The notes: a model not told the origin generated them from the sequence alone. 64,000 bases of DNA from Arachis hypogaea (GCF_003086295.3 NC_092043.1:46338098-46402097); one strand, 5' to 3'; shown: positions 35,314 through 48,434, counted from the stretch's first letter. Translations and numbers: made by a program.

Positions 35314-36455
35314 TATTTACCTCATGTATATATTATTTCAATCTTATGTATATTATTTACCTCAACAAATATCCTTCAATTAGCATCATTATTTAATAAT
35401 ATTTACCTTGATTCCTTCTCTTGGCCAAATGCCATAAGAAAACAAAAGGAAAGAAAGCCAAAGGTGGCTTATACATGCATATACTTTTCCACTCATTCAA
35501 TCAAATCTTAACATCCACAACTCTTATCAATCCTCATCAATTCCAATACCAACAAAATCATCAACAACACTATCCACCATTATCCATATCCATCACATTC
35601 ATTATTCATCTATTCATCATCATCAAAACTTATAAATCCTCCTTAATTGTCATCAATATCAATAATCATTTTAACTCCACATCAACATCAACAATCAATT
35701 TCAATCTCAAACATCATCATTGTACACCACATTTCATTTACATACATATCAAATCTCCTTTCAATTAATCACACATATCCAAAACTTCATATCATCATCA
35801 AACATAACAATTTACATTCAATTAAACATTATCCCATTCAATCCTGCTATCTCAAAGGCCACTAGCCTAAATTGTCCACAACATTACATATTAGCTAAAG
35901 AAAATCGAAATCATACATTGACCGATTTCTACACAAGTAAAATTTCACCAAATTGATTCCAAGTAAGTTCCACAAAACTTCAGCCCCAAAACATTAATTC
36001 CAAGAGCTACAATTCTTCAATTCAGCTCTAATCAACACTAATTCAAGCTATAACCATACAAATTACTGAAAACTCAATCCTAGGATTCATAAGAATCAAT
36101 AATCCATATGGATTTAGGGCATTCTTATCCTACCCAATGTATTAGGGACAAAATCCACCAATATTCCAATACTAAATCACCCATAAACAATCAAAATCAC
36201 AAAATCTACTAAAAACCAAACCTAAAACGCGAAATATGTTAGGACAGAAAACTGGAGCATGAAACACGAGTTCTTACTAGCAAAGCTTAGTTAAGAATGA
36301 CGGGCTCGACGAAAGATTCGCGTAGCCGCAAACGACATGCAAATCGGAGCATTGTAGCTCAAGTTATAGGCAAATAAAGGAGGAGATAAATAGTAACATA
36401 ACCCTCTTCTCTTCTCATTCTCTTCTCTTCTCTTCTCCATTCAATGCCCCTCACT
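35230..36455. other. (TA)n tract and probable retroelement debris
   Basis: A (TA)n microsatellite (35259-35308) ends the gypsy relic. After it comes C/A-rich, G-poor DNA with CATCA/TCAAT-rich frames (35421-35956) of no recognisable protein. The last 250 bp, read on the minus strand, look like retrotransposon LTR or leader DNA (CCTATAACTTGAGCTACAAT near 36370), a low-confidence impression. The duplicated TPS block starts abruptly at about 36459. Confidence 0.4.
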
Positions 36456-36458
36456 TCC

Positions 36459-38377
36459 ATTTTCAACTAAATAAACTCAGTATAAATTACATATAACAAA
36501 ATAAAACTTCAGTCATAAAAAATATACCTTTAAATTCTTTAAAAATTCTTATGAAGTACATTATCTCAAACAAAAAAAGCTTGTTGTAGTTATTGGCATC
36601 AATGTATAATTTAATTTTTTAAAATCAACGGAATTACTCTAAAAACTTCAACAAGGTACCAACAACCATTAACAAAAATATTCCAGAAGTAACAAAAAAA
36701 AAAGATGAAAATCAAATGAAGCAGCAACCATATTTTCTTCAGTTAATCAACAGAGTTACATAGGTAATCCAATTGAAATATTTTTTGCAATTACAACAAT
36801 CAGAATTTAATCTATCCAACCATCAGAATTCAGAATATAAAAACAGCAAATCATAATCATTATAATTAATAAAATAAAAAAACAAATTAAACTACTGATC
36901 GAATAACTCAAGAAAGAGGGAGAGCAACATAATCGAACTGTGTAATTTTCTATGGCCGCAGATTGAAACGGCGAAGAGTCCACGGCGGCAGAAAGTAATG
37001 CTCGAACTGCACTGTGAGCTCGACAGAGAAAGGGCAAAGACAGGCAAAAACGCCGAGGACAGAGACGAGTTCAGGAAGGCCGACGATGACAATGACTGAA
37101 ATGGCTTGACGACACGACGAGGACAGAAACAGCGACGAAAACAACAGCTCCCAGTAGATCTGGCAATACGATAATGGATCCAGGAGGAAAAAAGGGGCGG
37201 CCAACGACGACGAGGACAGAGGCAAACTTGGCGACACCACGAGGACAGAGAAGTTGAGAAGGTGACGCTACTGTTGGTGGTGGCGGCGTGGAACTCAGAG
37301 GGAGAGAGAAAGGGGAAATAGGGTTTTCTTCTGAGAGAAAGGGGGTAGCTGGGCTTTTATATGGGGTTTTTTTTTAAACCTTTGAAAACCGTAAAAAACC
37401 AACCGGTTTTCAGTTCACCGATTAACCGCCGATTCTACTGGTTTTTTTATCGGTTTTTTGTCTGACGGTTTTTAAGTTTACCCGAATCGGCTAGTTGACT
37501 GGTTTTTGGTTAATCTGGTTGAATCGGCCGATTTGGTTCAGTTTTCAGAACCATGTCTCTAGCCCTTCATTGCTCTCTCTCATATTTATTTTTGGTCCCA
37601 CTTATAAAATTAATAGTGAGAGATCACACTTTACTCCATCAATTATTAAAAAAAATTGAGAGGATGTATTTCTCATAGTACTATTCATCATCTTATAAGC
37701 AAAGGCAGCTATTCACACATGTATATATCCTTTTTCTCTCTACCACAAACTTTTCCTATATATATATATGAGTAGGCATGATAAAAGTTATAACATAGAA
37801 TCCAATATTGATCAAGAAATAAAGGATGTCTAGTACTAACACTTCAGTACTTGATTGCTTCAAACCTGATGCAAAATTCAACATGATTGATCGAAACACT
37901 GCAAATTATCATCCTAGTATTTGGAAGGATTATTTCCTTCAATATGCTTCACAATCCATGGTATATATCTATCTCTCTATATTGTTCATCAAGCATGCAA
38001 ATGCAATAATGATCAACTGATATATCTTTTATATGGATGTAATGCAGGAATTTGATGATGATGAAACGAAGGCACAAATTGAAAAACTGAAGAAACAAGT
38101 TGTCAAAATGCTTGTTGATGCCTCAAAGCCCATTGCAGAAATAGTTAACTTGATTGATTTAATCTGTCGTTTGGGGATTCATTATCACTTTGAAAGCGAG
38201 ATTGAAGAAGTGCTGCAACAAATTCACAAGAATTATACCAAAAATGGAGAAATAATAATTGTTGAAGATAACCTTCGCTTACTTGCTTTGCTTTTTAGGT
38301 TATTAAGGCAACAAGGATATCACGTTTCACCAAGTATATACCTTATTCTATATTTTTTAGGTTAATTTTATATTTTG
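36459..38377 (+). repeat. 1.92-kb segment duplicated from 12838-14756 (copy B)
   Basis: Identical by eye to 12838-14756 at a fixed offset of 23621 bp, including the hAT fragment, MITE right arm, TATA box (37757-37769), exon 1, intron 1 and exon 2. It starts inside the hAT element, at a shared ATTTTCAACTAAAT with unrelated DNA to the left. Confidence 0.9.
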
Positions 38378-40788
38378 CCTTAAAATAACCTTAGTTTAAT
38401 TTTTGTATAATATCTAGATGTGTTCAACAAATACAAGGATGAGAATGGAAAGTTTAGTGAAAAACTTGTGAAGGATGTGGAAGGATTGCTACAGTTGTAT
38501 GAAGCATGTCATCTTAGAATTCATGGAGAAGAGATATTAGATGAAGCTTATGCATTCACTTCCACTCAACTTGAATCCATTGCCACCCAATTGAAGCATT
38601 CTCTTGCAGCACAAGTCAATTATAGTTTAAAGCAATCTTTACACCGAGGTTTGCCGAGATTGGAGGCACGCCGTTTTATTTCAATATATGAACAAGATCC
38701 AACCCATAATCACACTCTCCTCACTCTTGCAAAATTAGACTTTAATTTCCTACAAAACTTGCATCGAAAAGAAGTTGGCAACATTTGCGAGTAAGCTCTT
38801 TAATTTTTAATTACCACAAAATCATCATCGGTTAAATAAGTTTCAAATCCATCATTTTGGTTAAATGTTTATATTGTTCCACAAAAGTTTAAAATGTTTA
38901 GTTTCGATATATATTGAGAATTAGACCGTTAGTTTTTTTATGATTAACCATACCTTGTGCAAATTGCACCAATAAGATAAATGTGAGAAAACAATAAAAT
39001 TAAAACAGTCAACAATAAGTTAATACATACTTTAGATAACAAAAGTCTGATGTACACAAAATAATTAGTTAACAAATTAGTTATTATATTTTTATATATA
39101 AATATATATATATTATTATATAATTTATTTTTAATATATATTTTATATTTTAATATATATTCTATCTATATGACTAATTTGATGTTTAATTTTTAATATA
39201 AACATAACATAATTAATTTGATAATTATATTTTGAATTTTAAATTCATAATGCATGAATTTTGGAGGTGATTTTTTTGCTAATTATTAAATAACTAATTT
39301 TTAACCTCTCTTAAGTCTTGACCGAATTAATCACATCAATCACTAAATTTATTTATTTAACTAAACACACCATATTATAATTTATAACTTTGTTATTATA
39401 TTTTTTTCCAAGAATGCTTCTTGTTCTTGTCATTGTTATTGTGTTGTTGTTCTTTAATTTTAGGTGGTGGAAGAAGCTTGATGTTGCTGCAAATTTTCCA
39501 TATGCTCGAGATAGAATTGTGGAATGCTGTAACTGGGTTCTAGCGGTTTATTTTGAGCCTCAATATTTTCAAGCTAGAAAAATATTGACAAAATTGTTAG
39601 CTTTTACGTCAATTATTGATGATACATACGATGCTTATGGAACTATAGATGAATTAAAACTTTTCACTGAGGCAATTGAAAGGTTAGTAAGAAATTATAA
39701 ATAGATAATAGTTTTTGTTATCATAGATAGCCAACCTAATATTTTATACTTTAATTTTAAATAAAATTAATTATATTATCAATTTTTCTATTTTCATTAG
39801 ATTCTCATTCATTTTTGAGTTTTTTCTCTCTCTCAGAACACATAATTTTTGTTATTTTTATCTCTTTCATTTATTAACAAAATTAATTAATTTCATTAGT
39901 TTATTATAAATTTAAATTGATTTTGGATTTTCTTCTTTTTATTAATTTCAAAATTCTTAAAAAATCTATTGAGGTTGCAACTCAATCAATTTCAGTTTCC
40001 AACCATTTGTACATTTTTCCAAATTTTTTCTAATTTTTTCTTTTAAATAGTTAAAGTAAAAAACCATCCATCATACTCAACAACCAAAACCTTTATTTCT
40101 TCATACCTGAAATTCTAAAGGAAAATATCATCCCTTTTTTAGTTTTAAAATTTGAAATTTAATTTAGAATTAATGGACAAGAGATTTGTGATATTATTGG
40201 TACCAAACTTTCTAAGTCGTTTCATTCCAGGTGGGATATTGGCTGTTTGAATGATCTTCCAGAATACATGAAATTAATTTATGAGTCTCTCTTCAATATT
40301 TTTGAAGAAGCAGAAAGAGAACTTGAAAAGCAAGGAAGAGCACATTGCATTAAATATGTCATCAAAGAAGTAAGACTCTCTTTTGACCTTTTCACAATAT
40401 GTTGTTTTTTTTTTTTAATTTTGGTTGTTTACGATATCTTTCGTATAAGAAGGAATTCGAATCTACAATACTTATTTAAACGAACCAGTGAGTTGATCAA
40501 TAAATCTAACCCAAGTTGATTTTGATAAAATATTACTTGTTTTGTTGTTAAACTTATTCAATTTGAAAACAGAGCCCATCCAACATGTAAATTAATGACA
40601 TGTGGTCATTTTAAATTTGATAACATCATGTTTTGCTAAATTTATGAAATAGATACTATATGGCCGATCAAGTTTATTTCGTTTGAGGTCTTTTATAGCC
40701 AAACTCGAATGAATAATCATTTGAAATTAGATGCAACACTGAATTCAAGAATTGAAATTCGGTTCTTTAATTTTTCTTGGATACATTG

Positions 40789-40862
<74 letters not shown>

Positions 40863-42437
40863 AAATAAGATTTGAACCTAAAATTTCATATAGCTTTTAT
40901 ATGATACAAATCACACAATTATAAATTGACACATTTCACACGGTAAATTAGTCTAAATACTTCATGAAATTCTTTTGTTCCTGTGGTTGGCGTGTATTTA
41001 AAAATAATTGAATTCATCACATTACAACTATTCCAAAACTTATCAAAAACTATTGTAATTCGAGTTTAAATGTGAAATTCAAATGTTTTCAGGTAAAAGA
41101 TTCGATATCTTGGTCTGAGTTTTGAGGTACTGTAAAGAATTCTTATGCTTAAATTAGTAAAAATTTTAGACAAATTTTTAGTAGATTAGAGTTGAAAAAT
41201 ATTTGAGACAGAAAAGATATTTATATAATAAACATATAGTGATTACTCTGTCAATTCGAAAGGGTCGGATGCATAGCCATTGTAGAATTGGGTCTTATCT
41301 TACTTTTGGACTTAGCTTCCAGTTTTAGCTTAAGATATGAACAACATTTGAAATACACTATTATCAATAATGATTTTGTTATGTAATATGTGTTGAATGG
41401 CAGTTTCAGAATACAATCCAGGCCTACATGAGTGAGGTCAAATGGTTGAATAACAAATATATACCAACAGTGGCGGAGTACATCCAAACATCAACAATAA
41501 CATCTGCTTATCCGATGCTAATAACAGCTTCTTACATTGGCATGAAAGATATGGCCACAGAAGACATCTTCAAATGGTAACAAGTAAACCCAAAATTGTT
41601 ACAGCTTCCACAATTATTTTCAGGTTCATGGATGACATTGTCTCTAATGAGGTATATTTATGTCCAATATATAAATTCAACACAAAAGTTTAACTACCAT
41701 ATTAACTATATAAAAAATTAGCCACTAAATAAAATAGTACTAGAAAGATATTAATCAAAATTATTTTATTTAATTTAACATTTAATTAAAATTTTATATA
41801 TGCATGTAACATTTATAGTTATATGTTTATTACATTTAAAATTATCCGTTTATTTCAACAATAATTAAAGAATGCAAAATAATAAAAAAATTTTTGACTA
41901 TTTTAAACTAATTTTTATTATCTTTCAAATATTTTTGTTACGCAAAAATACATAGTGCTCATTTTTGTGGGCACATCGCATTTTTGAAAGTTCAATTCAC
42001 ATTATAATTAAATTTTAATGAATAATTTATTTTTTGAATGTTTTTCCTTATTCATTAGTTATGTAAAAATTATTTTAAAAACTAAATCTCATAATATTGA
42101 ACAGTTTGAACAGAAAAGAGAACATATTGTCTCATACTTGGAATGCTATATGAGAGAATGTGATATATCTAAAGAAGAAGCCATTCAAGAATTGCAAAAA
42201 GGAATTACAGATGCTTGGAAGGATATAAATGAGGAATGTCTGAAGCCAACTAAAGTTCCAATGTTGTTTCTAATGCGTATTGTCAACCTGGCACGATTTA
42301 TTGATGTAATGTACAAAGATGAAGATTGTTACACTCATGCTGAAGGCAAAATGAAGAAATGCATTCAAGCTTTGCTTGTTGATCCGGTCCCAATCAATAA
42401 TATGAGGAAGGATATGAAACCTTCTATATATGCCTAA
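37826..42437 (+). pseudogene. TPS copy 2: one-base deletion in exon 6
   Basis: Exons 37826-37960, 38048-38333, 38418-38790, 39464-39682, 40231-40369, 41404-41651 and 42105-42437 have the same lengths as copy 1 except exon 6, 248 nt instead of 249. AAATGGGTAACA in copies 1, 3 and 4 is AAATGGTAACA here, so the frame meets TAA at 41578-41580 after residue 442, ahead of the NSE/DTE motif. RDR and DDTYD are intact. Exon 7 downstream is otherwise perfect and ends MKPSIYA. Intron 2 is only 84 nt but keeps donor and acceptor. The 5' half equals copy 1 and the 3' half resembles copy 3. A truncated enzyme lacking one metal site should be inactive; a sequencing error at the G run is the alternative. Confidence 0.85.
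40792..40859. repeat. (AT)34 microsatellite in intron 5 of TPS copy 2
   Basis: Uninterrupted AT dinucleotides. Copies 1, 3 and 4 do not have this tract at the matching place. Confidence 0.95.
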
Positions 42438-42489
42438 ACAAAATCTAACAAAATTGTAAGAGAATTTTCTTTTTTAATACAGAGTATTT

Positions 42490-44326
42490 ATTTATTTTTT
42501 CAAAAAATTTTGGACTAAATACTTTAATTTTTAAATAAAATTAACTCGTTAGTCTTTAATATTTAACTCTATAGGTCATATTAGTTTTTGGTCCACTTTG
42601 TTCCATCAACTCCTAACAGAACTGTCTTGCGTAGTTGTCGCACCAGATATTAAATGTCATATGTACAAAAAAGAATAAATTAGTCTCTAAAAAAATTATA
42701 GTCAATTTGATCCTTCAAAATATTATTGTCAAGATAAATCAGTCTCCAAAATTATTTATTATAAGATAAATCAATCTCAAAAAATATTTATTATTAGAAA
42801 AATTATGCTATCACAAATATAAAAAATATTTTAAGCTAGAATATCTAATTTTTGCTCATTAGAGATCAAATTTGTCTCTTCAATAGCACAATTACCTAAG
42901 TCATTTTTTACAATAGCTCCGAAAACCTTTTCCAGCTTTTCTTAGTCTCACTATTTACTATAACATAGACAATCACGTAGAAGTGATTAAGACAAAGTAC
43001 AAGATTAAGAGAGAGAGTGAGGCTAATGATAAAGAGGTTGGACAATATAATTTTAATGGAGTTTCACCAAAAAATGATGAAGGAACACAGGAGCCGTCAC
43101 TAAAATTGGAGCACAGGAAGTAGTAGTTGAGACCGGAACACGGGAAGAGCTCATGACAGTTAGCTACTAGTAACATTGAGCATGTTGGGGCTAGAACTGG
43201 AGGACCTCAATCTCAAATTCCTATAACAACCAACAAAGCAGGAAATTCACAAAATGAAAGTCTATGGCTTATTTATTGCGTCTAGAATAGTATAAGAGAC
43301 TGCTTTCAAATCAAAATTTATAATCCAAATCACACTTGTACAAGAGAGTTCTAATCTAGTTTAGTTTATCAGAATTGGGTAACAGTCCAGTTGGAGAAGA
43401 GAGGCTTGATATGAGCCCAAGTACCAATCATGACCCAATAGAAAAAACTATGGATGATGAAGGGGTGATTGGGCCGAGTGTCAAGTCTGCAACAGAAGAA
43501 CAAAAGAAAATGGAGGCAGCCAATTTGGATGAAGGACTACGAAGCCCGAAAGAATGCGTAGCAGAAAAATAATGCTCGAGACAATAGCAAAAGATAGTTA
43601 TGTAACCACATAGTGAATAGAGTCATATATAACAGAAAATGGAGTCACAAAAAGCATGCAGAAAATATCATATATCCTTGAGGAGTCTCCTTACTTAAAA
43701 AGAGAATTATTATCTTATCTTCACCGTCCATATAATTCACACATATTTCTGTTAATTCTTCTTATTTGATGTTGGTGTTTATTACTGTGATTCTCTATGT
43801 TAATTGTTGATTCTAGAATTATTTTATTGGTTCATTGCCAAATAATACCAAGTGGAGTACCACTGCTACTTATTCAGCCCCACCTGACACATGGAGAGGT
43901 ATTTGACTACATAAAGATTGAATTTAATCTAATCTGTAATGACAAAATGATTTACAAAACTCTTAAACTAGCAAGGGAGAGATATATTCGTAATGAGAAG
44001 GCTTATAATTTTTTTAATAATATTTTTGGGATTGATTTGTTCTATAATAAATAATTTTGGAGATTGATTTATCTGATAATTAGTACTTTAAAGACCAAAT
44101 TTACTATAATTTGTCTAAGGATCAATTTGTCTCTTTTGTACACGTGACCCTTAACATTTGATGCAGTATCTTAACGTGACGTGTAGGAAAACTTCGTTAA
44201 AAAATGATAGAACAAAGTGGGTCAGAGACTAATACGGATTATGAAATTAAATATTGAGAACTAACAAGTTAATTAATTTTAGTTAGAAACTAAAAAATTT
44301 GGTCTAAAATTTTTTGGAGACCAAAA
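42490..44326. mobile_element. Composite element with about 320-bp inverted arms
   Basis: The left arm (about 42497-42815) and right arm (about 44005-44326) are inverted copies, outer ends reading ATTTTGGTCTCCAAAAAATT on the complemented right side. Between them lie the gypsy leader block (42970-43860) and a short stretch (about 43880-44005) translating to THGEVFDYIKIEFNLICND, which looks like part of a MULE-type transposase or its DNA-binding region (weak). Relative to copy 3, whose 3' flank jumps directly to the TTAATATATTATCTTTTG-type sequence at 55907, this whole block is an insertion. A clean target duplication was not found. Confidence 0.55.
42970..43860 (+). repeat. Gypsy leader/LTR-like block, copy 2
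   Basis: Matches 29297-30016 plus 31973-32110, without the hAT insert, thus giving the empty site for that hAT. It stops at GTGGAGTACCAC (about 43861), just where the gag frame would start. A 65-codon frame (43375-43572) is not conserved among copies. Confidence 0.65.
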
Positions 44327-44570
44327 TAGATATATACTCTTTAATATATTATCCTTTGGATTATTTAGTTTTTACACTTAGAGATTGTAATAATAAAATG
44401 TCTAAACCTTTGCTACTTATGAAATGCTATAATATTTTTTTTATAGACAACGAGGCATAAAGCCCAAAAAAAAGAAATTAGATAGAAATTATTCTAGAAA
44501 ATGCAATTCCAATAAAGTCTTCATGAAAATTTAAAGAAATACAAGAGAGAATAGAAAAAAAAAATGACAT
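44327..44570. other. Old 3' flank of TPS copy 2
   Basis: TTAATATATTATCCTTTGGA, TTTACACTTAGAGATTG and CTTATGAAATGCTATAATAT match 55907-56020 downstream of copy 3. This marks the ancestral DNA that followed the TPS before the composite element arrived. Confidence 0.65.
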
Positions 44571-44574
44571 TATT

Positions 44575-46330
44575 CTAGCTAAAGTTCATTTTCTTGCCAT
44601 GCCAATCTATCTGAACAAGCATTGACTCCTTGGAACTCATGATGAATGTTCCAATTACTTAGCCTACTGCAACATTTTTTAGTAGCCAAAATTAACGCTC
44701 TTGTAGAGTGTAAGTCGACAGTTTCTTGTAGGCATAGACTTACTATTTTAAATTTCATTTGCATACAAACATTCATGTACCCAAGATTTAGAGCCAAGTT
44801 CAAACTCAACAGAATATCCCAGAACTCTGCTAAAATCACCAGATAACTACCTTGATTCGTATTATAACAAGCCAAAAACTTATCTTTATGGTTTCTTAAA
44901 AGACCTCCGCAATCCGCCTGACCTTTCTTTACAACAGAGCCATCAGAATTTAGCTTAATGAAGGAAAAGTTTGGAGGGATCCAACGGATTTGTTTTTTAG
45001 CAAAGCAACTGACCCTTTTCTTTACTCATGCTATCTCTTCATGCACTGAGTTATACTCTTTGGTTATGTGCACATCCAAATCATGGATCTTATCTTCGTT
45101 TACTTGCATTGTTCCTCTTAAAAATATGCTTGTTACGACGAAAGAAAGTATAGGGTGCAAGTAAACAACAAGGGCCAAGAAAAACCTTGGTAATAGGATT
45201 GAGTTGATAAGTTCTTTAACAACCAAAGAAAGAGAAGTTGAATAAAGAATATACCAAAACTCAATGAAACGTCAATGTTCTTCCACGTATTTTTTGTGGC
45301 TATATAGTCGCGAAGGACATGGAGCAAAGACTTTGAAGAAGAACCACAAATTGGCAAGTATCCTCTTAGGTCATGTGCCTGTAAGTTTGAACCTCATTTG
45401 TCAAAAGGACTTAATTAGCGACTAGCCAAAGAAAGGTGTGTAGTATTTAGGGAGGTTCAACTTTCTGAATTCTCAAAAATAAATCGACCTTAGAGTCCTC
45501 TTGGACATTTAAATAGAGGGAGCATACTGACTTAATACTAAATTTACCATTAGAATTAAGAAGCCATGTTACCTGATCGTCTCCTAAGTTTGCTTCTTCA
45601 AGGATGAGAAAACAGGGACTCAATCCTCTCCTAAAACTGCCTCAATATGACCCAAATCCCAATTGTCGTTCATTGCATAATCACTAACCATGTCGTTCAG
45701 CATATCCTCCAATATATCTAATTGAGCAAAGTCTTTAAATTTATTCATGCCCGAGATCTAATGATCTTTCCAAAACCGAGGGCTATCACCATCATTGGTC
45801 CGTCATACCAAATTCCTTTCAAATTTGGGCCATACTTGAATGATATCCTTCCAAGCATTTGAACAAAATTGAAACTTCTTAATGATGGACATGGTTTTTT
45901 TCAGTAAAAAGTATTTCTTTCTGGAAAAAGCATTATTTACTACTCTGGCCAGTCTGAACATTAAGCCGCTGAACTTTTTTGGCAAACATAGTTTTTTCCA
46001 ACTAACCAAATGAACCTTGCTACCTGCCCTGTTACCGCCCCACACGAAATTATATAGACTTGATCAATCTTGTCACACACACTAAGTGGCAGCCTCATTG
46101 TTTGCATGAGATAGGGATAGTTGCCAAGGCTGATTAAGCCAAAGTGACCCTCTTCGCAAGAGAGAAGTTTTGGACCTTCCAAATACTAAGTCGAGATGCC
46201 ATTCTATCAAGAATGAACTGAAAATCTTTTTTTTTTTTATGATTATACAGTAAGGAGACTCTCAAATATTTGTCCAAATTGGACATCAGCCTTTTCCCCA
46301 AAGTTCTATTCAGTTCCAGTTTTTTCGTGA
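44575..46330 (-). pseudogene. LINE (L1-type non-LTR) retrotransposon relic, 3' part
   Basis: Minus-strand pieces in order. The end of reverse transcriptase gives NFVWGGNRAGSKVHLVSWKK followed by LCLPKKFSGL (46060-45940), matching the W..W..VC.PK..GGLG region of plant LINEs. A zinc-binding segment gives PICGSSSKSLLHVLRDYIAT (about 45355-45295). An RNase H-like segment gives LAEFWDILLSLNLALNLGYM (about 44835-44775), with NWNIHHEFQGVN and DRLAW near its end. Frameshifts and stops separate them. The 5' part of ORF2 and ORF1 are absent, the usual 5' truncation of LINEs. Confidence 0.8.
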
Positions 46331-46339
46331 AACATACAT

Positions 46340-47726
46340 TGTCAGAAAAAAAGATACTTGATTTTTTATAATGTATCTTCTAATTTAAACTTTAGTAAAA
46401 TGTGTCTAAAATATCTTTCACTATCTCAACCTGATATAAGAACATTTTTTTAAACAATAATTTATCATATGCAAAGTAAATGTGAAATAGTGTTTCTAAA
46501 GTTTATGATTTACTGTCACCGAAATAATTTGAGATAATTTCTCCATACATAATACAAATAAGTAGGAGGACATAAAATTTTTATGTCTGGTACCTCAGGA
46601 AGCAAAAATTGATGAGTTAGACACCTTATGATTTTAATTTTAGCATATACAAAATGTGAAGCTAAGAATGAACACGTACAAATTTCAAGGGCGAGTGAGT
46701 GGGAGCCATGGCCCCCAAAAAATTTGAAACTTAGTGTATATTATACGTGTCTCGAATTTAATAATTGACTTATTGATTGGTAAATTTTTATGGAACAATT
46801 ATTTTGTTCAGTAAACCTTATCTTTATTATTTCTTCTATTTTTTAACTTTTCTTCTAACCATTTTATTCAACGATTTTTTTATTGTTTCTTTTATTTTTT
46901 TCCCCTTAATTCTTACATGCATCTATTATCATATGAAAAAGGGTTTAATTTTTATAATAAATCCTAATTGAATAATAAATATATATATATATATATATAT
47001 AAAAGTTAAATGATTTTAATATTTATTCATTTTCACATAATATTAAAATAATAACATATTAAATAAATGTATTTTTTACACAAAAATAAAAAATATATGA
47101 TTTAATTAATTAAATTTTTTAATTAAAATAACATACTTATATATTATAAATTTTTTTAATATTAAATTATTGTCAATCATAAATTAAACCAGCTGAGCTG
47201 AAATTTACAATTTTCTATTCATTACATAAAATACTTTAATTAAATTACACAAAATTTTCAATTCTTTCAGTAGTCTCCTAAATATTACTTCTATTATAGA
47301 TCATAATATAACTTCATTGTTTTTGTTAAATCTAACCAAAAGCTATTAAAATAGTATTTAAAAATTTATACTTTTAATAAAAATCATCTTTAAAAATATA
47401 AACAATAAATAAATTTTTAAATAATTTAAAAATGTGATAAAAATAACTAATAAATACTATATTTTTATAAACGACAAATTTTTTTGTATTTAACAAACAA
47501 CTTATCCATTTATTTGAATTTTTGTGACAACATTTGAAAAATTATTTAAAAATATACAAAAAATTGAAGCAAAATTTTATCTCTATTTTTTCCAATAAAA
47601 ATTTAGTCATTTACAATAATTTTTCAAAAAAATTCACTTGATATAAAAGTACTAATTTTAAAGATAAAAAAAATTATTTTTCTAATAATATTTAAAAAAA
47701 ATTACATCAAAATCTAATATCTAAAG

Positions 47727-47775
<49 letters not shown>

Positions 47776-47935
47776 TATCTAGTTATTTTTATGAATATTT
47801 AGTTATTTTTATTGCGCTTTTTAATTTTTAAAATTTATTTATCGTTTTCATTATTTTAGGTTATTTTTTCAGCGATGCAAATTTTAGATACTATTTTAAA
47901 AGTTAATCCTAAATCTAAACTTGCCAACATTAACT
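46340..47935. other. AT-rich spacer with (TA)n tracts
   Basis: No gene recognised. (AT)n tracts lie at about 46978-47001 and 47735-47772. Near 46690 the sequence GAGCCATGGCCCCCAAAAAA resembles one terminus of ZMYM-type hAT elements, but no partner end was found. Confidence 0.4.
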
Positions 47936-47936
47936 A

Positions 47937-48434
47937 CTAAAAATGTACTCAAATAATTTTGTTACGGACAAAAATGTATTTGAATTCTTTTTCGACAGAA
48001 ATGTCTTCAAATAATTTAAAAACTCAGACAAAAATGTCCAAAAAAATATTTTTTTATAAATAGAAAATGACTTTTGTATTTGACAAATGACGTATACATT
48101 TGATCTAAAATTTTATAGGAATATTTAAGTAATTATTTAAAAAATATACACAAAAACGTGGATAAAAAATTTATCTAAATATTTTTTCATTTTTTAAAAG
48201 TATTATTAATTATTAACAAAAAGTCACCAAAGAAATATACTTAAAAAAATATTAAATTTTAAAAATAAAAATATGTCAATTTTTTAATCATACTTGTAAA
48301 TAATTGCATTAAAATTCAATCTCTAAAATATTTTTAAAATACATATTTATCATTGAATATTTTTAACACGTTTTTAAATTATTTGAAAATATTTTCGTCG
48401 ATAAAAAAATTCAAATACATTTTTAGTAATTTAT
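47937..48434. mobile_element. About 500-bp MITE with 60-bp inverted ends
   Basis: The left end (CTACTAAAAATGTACTCAAA, then AAATGTATTTGAATTCTTTT and TCAAATAATTTAAAAAC) pairs with the complement of the right end (TTACTAAAAATGTATTTGAA, then TCAAATAATTTAAAAACGTG). The AT-rich interior has no frame. Confidence 0.6.

Noticed and set aside
35421..35956. Three overlapping Ile/Ser/Thr/His-rich frames
   Set aside because: C/A-rich low-complexity sequence gives open frames by chance; no domain and no splice context.
42973..43176. 67-codon minus-strand frame, with a similar one at 62200-62382
   Set aside because: Complement of the same repeat block; similarity between copies is explained by shared DNA, with no domain.
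46688..46730. GAGCCATGGCCCCCAAAAAA as one end of a ZMYM-type hAT element
   Set aside because: Only one end could be seen; no matching inverted end or target duplication nearby.
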